Under the pieces are notes generated by a model. That model was not told the origin of the DNA. It saw only the letters and a program-made list of their open reading frames with translations, and did no database searches. Position numbers and translations under genes: made by a program. Below, in pieces: positions 1-7,951 of a stretch of DNA of 46,740 bases (positions are counted from its first letter, which is position 1; every line of letters begins with the position of its first letter). Source of the DNA: Actinomycetes bacterium (GTDB lineage Bacteria > Actinomycetota > Coriobacteriia > WRKU01 > WQUG01); the NCBI GenBank assembly GCA_031272275.1, contig JAISUC010000022.1:1-46740 (forward strand), read 5' to 3'.

Positions 1-4
1 AGAT

Positions 5-85
5 GCCCTGTAGGGGGGCACTCCGTGCCCCCGCGTAACGACGACAGTCGCCACAGAACAATCCGAGACGGCGCAGGTTTGCGTT
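5..85 (+). repeat. Interspersed hairpin repeat, copy A (81 bp)
   Basis: This copy matches the reverse complement of 31392-31472 without gaps at 72 of 81 positions, and seven of the nine differences are transitions. It contains two stem-loops: one with arms GGGGGCAC and GTGCCCCC around TCC, and one around GTCGCC. It lies in the 5' region of the ornithine decarboxylase gene. The rest of the 336-base stretch holds a short hairpin at 159-179 (arms GGGGATG and CATCCCC) and no gene I can support. Confidence 0.85.
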
Positions 86-336
86 GACGGCGCATCGCGT
101 CCTCAACGGTGCCGTCGAGCCAATGTAGCTCAAAGCGCCTCGATAAGAGGGGGGCGACGGGGATGGGAGTATCATCCCCGGGCGAATGGTTACGCGCGTG
201 TTTCCAATACCGGCAAATCGGGCGAGCACGTCCCGTCGGCTGCCTGCCACGTGGTAGGCTGTGTGCATGGGGAGCTCGCACAGATGTATATCAGGCAAGA
301 GCACGGGAATCGTCAATCTGCACAGGGAGGAGAGAC

Positions 337-2523
337 ATGCGTCCGCTGAAAATAGCACACAGCGCGGTAATCAAGCCCTATTTTCGCACGGGCCGGCAGA
401 CGGTCTTTATCGAGGACAGCGACCTGACCGATGTCGCGGCCGTCGTCTTGTATTCCGACGAGACCGAGTTCATAGATCGTGTGCGCGAGAGTGCCTTTGC
501 ACTCCCCCTGTTTGTTTTTGTGGACAGCTTCAGTACCGTGGACGTGCCGGATGACCTGGGTGCGGTGGTGGCGGACCTGGACGATTACGATTGCGCCGCC
601 CTGTCGGTGGACATCGAACAGGCGGCGTGTGCCTATGAGGACGCGATGCTGCCGCCGTTCTTTGAGATTCTGAGCAATTATCTGGAGCTGGGAAACCGCC
701 AGTTCGATTGCCCGGGCCATCAGGGCGGGGCGTATTTTCGCAAGCACCCGGCGGGCCGGTATTTTTATGACCTGTACGGACCCACGGTGTTTGCGAGCGA
801 TATATGTTCGTCGGACATTGCACTGGGCGATTTGCTGATTCACCAAGGACCTGCGCACGAAGCGGTGCGGCATGCCGCCGAGGTGTTTCATGCCGACCGG
901 ACCTATTTCTGCATGAACGGCACCAGCGCGGCAAACGGAGTGTCGCTGAGCGCGCTGGTGACGCCCGGCGATTTGGTGCTGTTCGACCGCAATAACCACA
1001 AGTCGATTTATGACGGTGCGCTGACGCGTGCCGGCGGAACACCGATGTATCTGGAAGCCACGCGCAACGCCTACGGGCTGGTGGGCGGTATCGATGCGCA
1101 TTGCTACGACGAGGACTGGATTCGCGCCGAGCTGCGACGCTGTGCAGCCGAGCTGCCGGTCCGCGCCGGGCGCGCCGATTTCGCGGGTGCCGCTGACCGG
1201 GCTCGACCGTTCCGTGCCGCCGTACTGCAGATGTGCACCTATGACGGCGTGGTGGCTGACGCGCGCGCGCTGGTTTCCGCGTTCGGGCATTTGTGCGACT
1301 ACATTTTGTTTGATTCCGCCTGGCTGGGCTACGAGCAATTCATACCCCTGATGCGCGACCTGTCGCCGCTGTTGCTGAATCTGGGACCGGACGACCCGGG
1401 GATTATTGTGACGCAATCGGTCCACAAACAACAGGCCGGTTTCTCGCAGGGCTCCTATATTCACAAAAAGGACGCCCACATCAAGGGGCAAAAACGTTTT
1501 GTGGGCCACAAGCGATTCAACAATGCGTTTCGAATGCATGCCTCGACCAGTCCCTTTTATCCCATTTTTGCGTCCTTGGACGTCAACGCGAAAATCCAGG
1601 AAGGCCCGTCGGGCGCGAAACTGTGGGACCGCTGCCTGCGTCTGGGGGTACAGACCCGGCAAAACATCCTGCGCAAATGCACGACGATTCGCCCCTTTGT
1701 GCCCCCGCGTGTTCAGGGGCGTACCTGGGAGGAGTCGGATGTCGACGCCATCGTGTCGGACCGGGCATATTGGGCACTGGAAGCCGACGGCGGATGGCAC
1801 GGGTTTACGGGATTTGCCGACGGGCAGTACCAGCTGGATCCGAACAAGTTGCTGTTGACGACACCGGGCATCTGCAGCGCGGACGGTTCCTATGACGACT
1901 TCGGGGTGCCGGCGCCGGTGCTGGCGGCGTACCTGCGCGAGCATCGCATTATCTGCGAGAAATCGGATCTGTACTCGATTTTGTTCCTGTTGACACCGGC
2001 CGAAGAGCCGGCCAAGATGGAGGCTCTGGTGTCTGCCCTGCAGGACTTCGAGCGTCACGTGCGCGAAAACAGTCCACTGGGACGGGTGCTGCCGTTCATC
2101 TATGAAGCGCACCCCGAGCGATACCGGGGGATGCGTCTGCGCGAGTTGTGCCAACAGCTGCACGATCGCTACCGGACCGCCGACGCAAAAGAGCTGCAGC
2201 GTCGGCTGTTTCGCGCCGAGTGGCGCCCTGAGCGTGAGCTGCTGTGCTCGGATGCCTATGTGGCACTGGTACGCAACGAGGTCGAACAGGTGGCGCTGCG
2301 CGATGCGGTGGGCCGCGTTGCGATGGAGGGTGCGCTGCCCTATCCGCCCGGGATCTTTGTCGTGGCACCCGGTGAGCGCTGGACCGAGACCGCGCGCGAC
2401 TACATTGTGCTGCTGGAGGATATGGCGATTGATTTTCCGGGACTGGAACCGGAACTGCACGGCGTCTACAACGAGCACGCCACGAGCGGCGCCGACTGCA
2501 GCGTGCTGGTCCTGGCGGAATAG
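337..2523 (+). CDS. speF: Ornithine decarboxylase (Orn/Lys/Arg decarboxylase family, long SpeC/SpeF type)
   Basis: A PLP-dependent enzyme that decarboxylates ornithine to putrescine in the cytoplasm, feeding polyamine synthesis or acid resistance. The 728-residue product has the full layout of the E. coli enzymes: an N-terminal wing domain, a large PLP domain and a C-terminal domain. The lysine that binds PLP is about residue 364 in SVHKQQAGFSQ, followed by the HKRFNNAF and HASTSPFYPLFASLDVNAK-like stretches that mark ornithine rather than lysine or arginine decarboxylases. The open frame extends upstream to 109, but I place the start at 337 because GGGAGGAG sits just before this ATG and family homology begins here. 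No putrescine/ornithine antiporter (PotE) is adjacent, so the usual inducible speF-potE pair is not seen. A strong hairpin follows the stop. Confidence 0.95.
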   Translation: MRPLKIAHSAVIKPYFRTGRQTVFIEDSDLTDVAAVVLYSDETEFIDRVRESAFALPLFVFVDSFSTVDVPDDLGAVVADLDDYDCAALSVDIEQAACAYEDAMLPPFFEILSNYLELGNRQFDCPGHQGGAYFRKHPAGRYFYDLYGPTVFASDICSSDIALGDLLIHQGPAHEAVRHAAEVFHADRTYFCMNGTSAANGVSLSALVTPGDLVLFDRNNHKSIYDGALTRAGGTPMYLEATRNAYGLVGGIDAHCYDEDWIRAELRRCAAELPVRAGRADFAGAADRARPFRAAVLQMCTYDGVVADARALVSAFGHLCDYILFDSAWLGYEQFIPLMRDLSPLLLNLGPDDPGIIVTQSVHKQQAGFSQGSYIHKKDAHIKGQKRFVGHKRFNNAFRMHASTSPFYPIFASLDVNAKIQEGPSGAKLWDRCLRLGVQTRQNILRKCTTIRPFVPPRVQGRTWEESDVDAIVSDRAYWALEADGGWHGFTGFADGQYQLDPNKLLLTTPGICSADGSYDDFGVPAPVLAAYLREHRIICEKSDLYSILFLLTPAEEPAKMEALVSALQDFERHVRENSPLGRVLPFIYEAHPERYRGMRLRELCQQLHDRYRTADAKELQRRLFRAEWRPERELLCSDAYVALVRNEVEQVALRDAVGRVAMEGALPYPPGIFVVAPGERWTETARDYIVLLEDMAIDFPGLEPELHGVYNEHATSGADCSVLVLAE

Positions 2524-2534
2524 GTGGGGGGCAC

Positions 2535-2626
2535 TGCCCCCGTGCTGCGCACGGGGCGCGTGGTATCCGGGCGGGCAAAAGCCCGCCCGGTGGATTGCCA
2601 CGGCGTCTGCGACGCCTCGCAATGAC
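2535..2626. repeat. REP-like composite stem-loop element R1
   Basis: Three consecutive stem-loops. Bases 2535-2602 are identical to 5296-5363. The last hairpin has constant arms ATTGCCAC and TCGCAATGAC around a variable stem, here GGCGTC/GACGCC. It lies between two convergent genes. Confidence 0.85.
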
Positions 2627-2632
2627 ATTCAA

Positions 2633-2682
2633 GGGGGGCGGCTCGAAAAAAGCTGCAAAGCTTTTTATCGAGATCGCCCCCC
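2633..2682. terminator. Bidirectional hairpin with GCAA loop core, copy T1
   Basis: Inner core AAAAAGCT-GCAA-AGCTTTTT, then a 5-bp stem CTCGA/TCGAG, then an outer stem GGGGGGCG/CGCCCCCC, separated by small internal loops. It sits between the 3' ends of the ornithine decarboxylase and the surface protein, where it could stop transcription in both directions. The same core recurs at 5418-5472 and 34462-34507. Confidence 0.75.
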
Positions 2683-2710
2683 TTTGTGCTAAAGCAGTAG
2701 CGGCACGGAG

Positions 2711-5122
2711 CTACTTGACTTTGATGGTGTAGGTCTTTTTCTTGCCGCCGGCTTTGACGGTGATCTTTGCCTTTCCTTTCTTGATGGCAAACAGTTTACC
2801 TGCCTTATCGACCTTGAGCACACTGGACTTCGACGTCTTATAGGTCACCTTGACGTTGGTGGCCTTGGCAGACGACAGCTTGACCTTCAGCTGCTTGGTG
2901 GCGCCATTCTTCAGTGTCTTCGGCGGCTTGGAAAGCGTGACTTTGCTGAGCTTCTTGGCCTTCTTAACAACTTTGACCGTAAAGGTCAGCTTGGTGCCGT
3001 CCAGGCTTGTGACCGTCACCTTGGCAGTTCCGGGCTTCTTGGGCGTGATCTTGCCGGTTTGGGCGTTCACGCTAACGTACTTGGCGCCGCTTGTGACCTT
3101 CCAGGTGACTTTCGCGGTTTCACCATAGGCGAATGCTTTGCCGGCTGCGGTCTTGCCGTCGAATGCCAGTGCCGGTGCAGCAACTGCCTTGCTGCTCTTC
3201 TTCAGGTAGAGCTTAGTCACAGGCGTGCGGAGTTTGGTCACGTTCTTGGCAATCACCACGGTGATGCTCACTGTCTTGGTGGGATCAGACTTGCTCGTGG
3301 CAGTCAAGGTCACGCGACCTTCTCCGGTGCCGGTGGCTTTGAGAGTCCCGTCGGCAGACAGCGTAAACGCGCCTGCGGGGGCAGTCCCGATGTCATAGCC
3401 GTATTTCGCGGTGACAGCAGAGACACCTGTGGTGTCTGAGGCAGCGGGGGCAGACCAGGTGACGTCATCGGCAAATCCTCCGCCGAAGTCGACCGTGACG
3501 GGCAGTTTCACACTAACACCCGGTGTCACCGGTGTGGCACCGCCTGCCTGGGGGATGTTACCTGCGGCAACCGGGGTCTCGGTTTGTGTGGGTTGTTTAC
3601 CGTCATCGGGTGGAGTGACAACCTGTACCCATTGGGCGTGGAGTGTTTCGCTGACGTGAACGATGTGTGTTTCATCCACAGCATCCCCCCCGGTCTCGGC
3701 GGTAAACCAGCCCTGGAAGGTATAACCGGCCTTTGTGGTGACCGGCAGAGTGCCGATGGCGGTGTGTTCATAGAGGACCACCGGGGATACTGCTCCCCCA
3801 CCGTGGGTGTCAAAGGTCACGGTGACCTGGGGGATGGGTGTCCATTGGGCGTGGAGAGTTTCTTCTGCCACGACGACGTGTTCGGCGGTGATTTCGTTTC
3901 CACCGTTCTGCGCGTCAAACCAACCGTCGAAGTAGTACCCGGCGCGTGTTGCGGTGGGTAGCTGCCCGATGGCGGTTCCTGTTTTTACGGCAATCGAGGG
4001 GACGTACTCCCCGTCATGTGTGTCGAAACTGACGGCCGAGTGGGTGGACGAGGGCTGGGCGACGTATCCGCCGTCACCGTCGGGCAGAATCAGCAGGTCC
4101 TGCAGGTTCTGCAAATAGAGGGCGGGGCGAGTGCCCGCACTAACGCCAAACGGATACGTACCGACTTGGTTGATCTGTCCTCCACCCTGAATGTATGTCA
4201 TCTTATTGTTGTTGACGTTGCCGGGTGAGCGCAAACCCCAGCTGCCCGACCCCTTCAAATACGGCCAAAGATTGGTAAAATTCGGGTAACGGTACGTATC
4301 ATTTGCAATCGCATAGTCGGTCGGCCATGTCACACGCAGGTTGGGGCTCTGTTGATCCAGGGGTATGGAGCCGTCCAGTGTCGCTGTCGGATCAGCAGGA
4401 AATCCCCAAGCGGTGCGAGTGGCTTCGTCGATAGAGAGGTAAAAGAGCTTGTCGTCAGAGTCGGGACCACCGGATTGGACACCATTGGCCGGAGTAGTGA
4501 TGTGCGTGGTTGCAATGAGTGCCTGCTCGGTTACATTAAACGCAAGACCGATGAAGCTGTCGTCCGCGCTCGTGTAATCAACACCCTCTCTGCCGTCTTT
4601 GGTGCCGTTTGCACCCAAGTTTGCGGACGCAGGAAGCCCGTTGAGCCACGAACGGGCGTTGGAGTTCTCCCACTGGACCGCCTCGCTCACAAAGTGATAG
4701 TCCTGGTTATCCAGAACCTTATCGGCAAACAACAAAACCTGGGAGCCGGTGTTTTGCAGAACAACCCAGGTGATCGGCTCGAACCGGTACCAGGCAGCCC
4801 ATTGCTCGGTTTCTTGATCCCAATCATCATCCCACGCTGCCTCTGAGTCGACATACCGATAGCGGTGTCCGTCCGCGGCAATCGTGGTGGTTCCCGAAGC
4901 CGCGGTAGCAGGCAAACCGGGAACGTTTCGGGCGACCGTTTGCGGATAGCTGCCGAAGGTGATTTTGTCGCCGGTGTGTAGATCGGCGACGTTGACCAGG
5001 TCGCTGGGAGCGGCGAATGCGGAGGTGGGTGCCGCGATGGGCAGGATGCTGAAAAACATCGCACACGCCAGTACGACCGATGTCACGGTTGACCGGATAC
5101 CCGGTCGGGTTCGGGTGTTCAT
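2711..5122 (-). CDS. Secreted surface protein with DUF6273-like, InlB B-type and bacterial Ig-like domains
   Basis: An 803-residue exported protein of unknown ligand. It begins with a signal peptide (about 1-38, ending AFA-AP). A DUF6273-like region (about 45-350) contains GDKITFGSYPQT, ITWVVLQ and a final GTRPALYL. Two Listeria-Bacteroides (InlB B) repeats follow at about 363-428 and 433-500, each starting FDTH and ending AQW. Ig-like domains of the Big_2 kind fill the rest, and the last 160 residues are very rich in lysine. There is no LPXTG signal or S-layer homology domain, so the anchor may be the basic tail binding anionic wall polymers (inference). One copy of the GGGGAGTACGTCCC word lies at 3998-4012. 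A promoter is visible at 5258-5286 and the start is preceded by GAGGAAG. Confidence 0.85.
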   Translation of the reverse strand: MNTRTRPGIRSTVTSVVLACAMFFSILPIAAPTSAFAAPSDLVNVADLHTGDKITFGSYPQTVARNVPGLPATAASGTTTIAADGHRYRYVDSEAAWDDDWDQETEQWAAWYRFEPITWVVLQNTGSQVLLFADKVLDNQDYHFVSEAVQWENSNARSWLNGLPASANLGANGTKDGREGVDYTSADDSFIGLAFNVTEQALIATTHITTPANGVQSGGPDSDDKLFYLSIDEATRTAWGFPADPTATLDGSIPLDQQSPNLRVTWPTDYAIANDTYRYPNFTNLWPYLKGSGSWGLRSPGNVNNNKMTYIQGGGQINQVGTYPFGVSAGTRPALYLQNLQDLLILPDGDGGYVAQPSSTHSAVSFDTHDGEYVPSIAVKTGTAIGQLPTATRAGYYFDGWFDAQNGGNEITAEHVVVAEETLHAQWTPIPQVTVTFDTHGGGAVSPVVLYEHTAIGTLPVTTKAGYTFQGWFTAETGGDAVDETHIVHVSETLHAQWVQVVTPPDDGKQPTQTETPVAAGNIPQAGGATPVTPGVSVKLPVTVDFGGGFADDVTWSAPAASDTTGVSAVTAKYGYDIGTAPAGAFTLSADGTLKATGTGEGRVTLTATSKSDPTKTVSITVVIAKNVTKLRTPVTKLYLKKSSKAVAAPALAFDGKTAAGKAFAYGETAKVTWKVTSGAKYVSVNAQTGKITPKKPGTAKVTVTSLDGTKLTFTVKVVKKAKKLSKVTLSKPPKTLKNGATKQLKVKLSSAKATNVKVTYKTSKSSVLKVDKAGKLFAIKKGKAKITVKAGGKKKTYTIKVK

Positions 5123-5257
5123 AATGGACCTGCTTCCTCGAATAATGGTGCGTCCCTGCGCGCCTGCGGCAGCCCCGTTTGTCCCTGTTGCGTCCTCAAT
5201 GCAACCGCCGGGGCCCCTCTCCGTGTGCGCGCCTAACCGTTATGCGTGCCACCCAGT

Positions 5258-5286
5258 ATTGTAAACGCTCGACAGTTTTTGCGCAA
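5258..5286 (-). promoter_or_regulatory. Probable sigma-70 promoter of the surface protein gene
   Basis: Reading the minus strand, -35 TTGCGC (5281-5286) and -10 TACAAT (5258-5263) are separated by exactly 17 bases. The leader to the ATG at 5122 is about 130 bases. Confidence 0.6.
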
Positions 5287-5295
5287 GCAGGGGAA

Positions 5296-5389
5296 TGCCC
5301 CCGTGCTGCGCACGGGGCGCGTGGTATCCGGGCGGGCAAAAGCCCGCCCGGTGGATTGCCACGCGCACTGACGTGCGCTCGCAATGACG
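5296..5389. repeat. REP-like composite stem-loop element R2
   Basis: The first 68 bases are identical to R1 (2535-2602). The inner stem then differs completely (GCGCAC/GTGCGC), and the right arm TCGCAATGAC is again identical. With the hairpin at 5418-5472 and the promoter at 5258-5286, this accounts for most of the 400-base gap between the two flanking genes; no small gene is evident. Confidence 0.85.
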
Positions 5390-5417
5390 GTATGGGGTGA
5401 CCTTTCCGGAACAGCAA

Positions 5418-5472
5418 GCGGGGGGTGGGCCAAAAAAAGCTGCAAAGCTTTTTATTGGCAGCATCCCCCCGC
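5418..5472. terminator. Hairpin with GCAA loop core, copy T2
   Basis: Same inner core as T1 (AAAAAGCT-GCAA-AGCTTTTT), here inside a GCCAA/TTGGC stem and an outer stem GCGGGGGG(T)G pairing with CATCCCCCCGC. It lies downstream of the U32 peptidase gene and is probably its terminator. Confidence 0.75.
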
Positions 5473-5524
5473 GATGTCCCTGACGATGGGGTGTGTAAGC
5501 ACCCGGCAAGCGCAATGGCGGCGG

Positions 5525-7768
5525 TTATATGAGGCCGCGGAAGAAGTGTCCTTTGGTGATGGCTGCAGTCGGGTGCGGAACGGGAGGGCGTCCCGCCGCG
5601 ACCTCGATGAGGTTTCGCCGTAGGCGCGCGACCTCACGCGACGCCGCCGTGTTGAGCGCACATTCCATGTCCAGACGGACTGCTGAGACTCCTGCCGCCA
5701 CCACTTCGTCGAGTGCCGCGGTCAAATCCAACGGGACGCTGTTGTAAATATGGCTGCGGGATCGTGCATCGACACGGACGGGGAAACAGTAACCCTTGCG
5801 GTCCCGCAAGGCCAGATGCAGTTTGCGCCGCGGGCATTCCCCGCACTTTCGGGTACAGGGACGCGGCAGGTCCAGAGCACGCAGCACGCAGCTTTCGGTC
5901 ACCATCACCTCTTGCTGACCCATGACGGCTATTCCGACGGGGACGGGTGAGCCGGCTGCGATGTCTGCAATCTGGCGTCCCGATAGCTCAGGGGACAGCC
6001 ACACGCGCGTGGGAGCATAGTGCGCGTCAAGTGCCGCCACGCTGTATGTGTTCAGGACATTCAGCGACCAGTGCGCCTGTGCCGGGATGTTGCGTGCCCA
6101 AAGGGTCGCAAGCTGACCGAGCGTGGATGCGACCGCCGTGCCGAAGCGTTCGCAGATGCCGTAAAGCTCGTCGAGTTCGTCGTCATGCGCGATACGGGGC
6201 AGCACCGGGACGATGCCGCGTTGCGGCTCGGCATCAAGCAGCAGGGCGGCGTCGATATGCGCTTCGTCGGCGCCCGCATTGAGCGCGCTGCGCGCGGCGG
6301 ACAGGCTGCCCACGACGGCGATGACGTCGGGAGAGAGCGGACGCGCGGCTTTGCGCGCGCGTTTGCCGCCCTGCGGACGGTCGTGCGTTCCGTCGGGGTA
6401 CAACATGGAATCCGGGTTGCGCTGCGCGCCCCCGGAAAGACAGTTCCTTATACCGGCAGACCCCCCCTCGTCAGACTTAACAGTCAACAGACCGGCTATT
6501 GCGTCGCGGCGAGCGGCGTGCAGGGCGGCAAAGCCGATGCCGACGCCGTCGTCCAGTTCAACCTCGCAATCCTCCATACGATAGAACGTCCCACCCAGAC
6601 GCCCGATGTGTTCGCGAACCTCGTCTGCCGTCACCGCCTTGGTGCGTGCCGGTTGAACCTCCGGTCCGGTGTAGGAGCCTGTGCGACCCCGGCTGTCGGT
6701 GACCGTGACCGTAAGCGGGCGTCCCAGCAGCATGCGGACCCGGAAGTGCAACGGCTCACGGTAGTTCTCGGCCGCTGCCACCACGTCGTCGGCGCGTGCC
6801 GCGAGTGCCTGTTGCCGTGCGCGCGTCGTCGGGTTTTTCGTGCGCGAATAGTCCATGAGGTCCACGTTGTCGCGTCCGGTGAAGTACCCGGTCGTAAGCC
6901 GGCGATTGAACGCGTCGGTGAGTGTGGGGTGCGAGCTTGTTGAGGATGACCCCTCCTCGACAGGCTCCCGGACTTCGTTAAGGGCGGAGCGGTATTCCGA
7001 GACGACGGTGGTAACGTAGGTGGCCGATTTCATCCGTCCCTCGATTTTGATGCTGTCGACACCGGCGTCCGCAAGTTCGCGGACGTGATCGATCAGCGCC
7101 AGATCCGCAGGCGAGAGCGGGTAATCCCCACGTGTCGGCAGTTGCTGGCCGCGGTGATCGACCAAGTCATACGCCAAGCGGCAAGGCTGCGCACAAAGGC
7201 CGCGGTTCGCGCTGCGTCTGCCCACCAGACTGGACAGGAGGCACTGCCCGGAATAGCACACGCAGATGGCGCCGTGCGCGAAACATTCGACCTGGACACC
7301 GCAATCATGTGCGACCGCGGTGAGTGTCTGTATGTTGCGCAGGGACAGTTCACGGGCAAGCGTCACGCGCGCGACCCCGAGGTCCGCGAGTGCTCGGATG
7401 GTGTCGGATGCGTGTGCGTTCATCTGGGTCGAGGCGTGCAGGCGCAAGTCCGGGCGCGTACGGGCGAGCGTATCGATCAATCCCGGGTCGGCGACGATGA
7501 AGGCGTCAACTCCGGCGGCGGCGGCCGCATCGACCAGCGCGAGTGCGTCGGCAAACTCGCGGTCGAGCACCAGGGTGTTCACCGTCAGGTAGACCGCCGA
7601 GCCGAACACGTGCGCCCGCGCGCAGAGTTCCGGCAGGTCGGTGATTGAAAAATTGGCGGCACCACGCCGGGCGTTGAAGTCGCCGGCACCCAGATAGACG
7701 GCATCGGCGCCACTGCCCAAAGCTGCAAGAAAGGCGTTTTTCTCCCCCGCCGGGGCTAAGAGTTCCAT
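5525..7768 (-). CDS. Peptidase U32 family protein with C-terminal DUF3656-like region
   Basis: A 747-residue member of the U32 'collagenase-like' family. Relatives include YhbU and RlhA, the latter needed for hydroxylation of 23S rRNA, so a peptidase role should not be assumed. The N-terminal TIM-barrel-like domain begins MELLAPAGEKNAFLAAL. A cysteine-rich segment around residues 160-200 (ECFAHGAICVCYSGQC, then GLCAQPC) resembles the metal-cluster region of the family. A second cysteine cluster, CTRKCGECPRRK, lies near residue 640. The frame opens upstream at 7795, but a TACAAT -10 box ends 7 bases before the ATG at 7768, and the family start MELLAPAG fits, so I choose that leaderless start. 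It is divergent from the penicillin-binding protein gene. Confidence 0.88.
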   Translation of the reverse strand: MELLAPAGEKNAFLAALGSGADAVYLGAGDFNARRGAANFSITDLPELCARAHVFGSAVYLTVNTLVLDREFADALALVDAAAAAGVDAFIVADPGLIDTLARTRPDLRLHASTQMNAHASDTIRALADLGVARVTLARELSLRNIQTLTAVAHDCGVQVECFAHGAICVCYSGQCLLSSLVGRRSANRGLCAQPCRLAYDLVDHRGQQLPTRGDYPLSPADLALIDHVRELADAGVDSIKIEGRMKSATYVTTVVSEYRSALNEVREPVEEGSSSTSSHPTLTDAFNRRLTTGYFTGRDNVDLMDYSRTKNPTTRARQQALAARADDVVAAAENYREPLHFRVRMLLGRPLTVTVTDSRGRTGSYTGPEVQPARTKAVTADEVREHIGRLGGTFYRMEDCEVELDDGVGIGFAALHAARRDAIAGLLTVKSDEGGSAGIRNCLSGGAQRNPDSMLYPDGTHDRPQGGKRARKAARPLSPDVIAVVGSLSAARSALNAGADEAHIDAALLLDAEPQRGIVPVLPRIAHDDELDELYGICERFGTAVASTLGQLATLWARNIPAQAHWSLNVLNTYSVAALDAHYAPTRVWLSPELSGRQIADIAAGSPVPVGIAVMGQQEVMVTESCVLRALDLPRPCTRKCGECPRRKLHLALRDRKGYCFPVRVDARSRSHIYNSVPLDLTAALDEVVAAGVSAVRLDMECALNTAASREVARLRRNLIEVAAGRPPVPHPTAAITKGHFFRGLI

Positions 7769-7775
7769 GGCGTCC

Positions 7776-7781
7776 ATTGTA
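7776..7781 (-). promoter_or_regulatory. -10 box giving a leaderless mRNA for the U32 gene
   Basis: TACAAT followed by GGACGCC and then ATG. The same 7-base spacer and start context follow TAGAAT at the flavoprotein gene (33311-33316). Confidence 0.5.
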
Positions 7782-7886
7782 ACGGATGGGTGCAAACGCC
7801 CCGGGCGCGCACGTCTGCGCGCCCGGTTCGCGCGGACACATTTGGGATGTGGAGTGACGGTGAAGTGCGGAAAACGGGGACGTTAC

Positions 7887-7901
7887 GGGACGCACTCCCC
7901 C
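7887..7901 (-). repeat. Intergenic copy of the GGGGAGTRCGTCCC word
   Basis: The minus strand reads GGGGGAGTGCGTCCC, between divergent genes. It is one of eight matches in the window. Confidence 0.8.
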
Positions 7902-7924
7902 GATAAATTGTTCAGGTTTATCGC

Positions 7925-7930
7925 TATAAT
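7925..7930 (+). promoter_or_regulatory. -10 box of the penicillin-binding protein gene
   Basis: TATAAT, 21 bases before the ATG at 7952. The start also has a good ribosome binding site (AAGGAGG, 7942-7948). I see no convincing -35. Confidence 0.5.
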
Positions 7931-7951
7931 GGTTCGGACACAAGGAGGATC

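Noticed and set aside
109..336. N-terminal extension of ornithine decarboxylase, or a leader peptide like speFL
   Set aside because: The extension lacks homology and precedes a good ribosome site. The small frame at 261-554 overlaps the gene and has no arrest-peptide features I can identify.
313..2628. 771-residue open frame antisense to ornithine decarboxylase
   Set aside because: A shadow of the GC-rich coding strand; the sense frame matches a known enzyme over its whole length.
5525..7768. Calling the U32 gene a secreted collagenase
   Set aside because: There is no signal peptide, and close relatives act in RNA modification or have unknown function.
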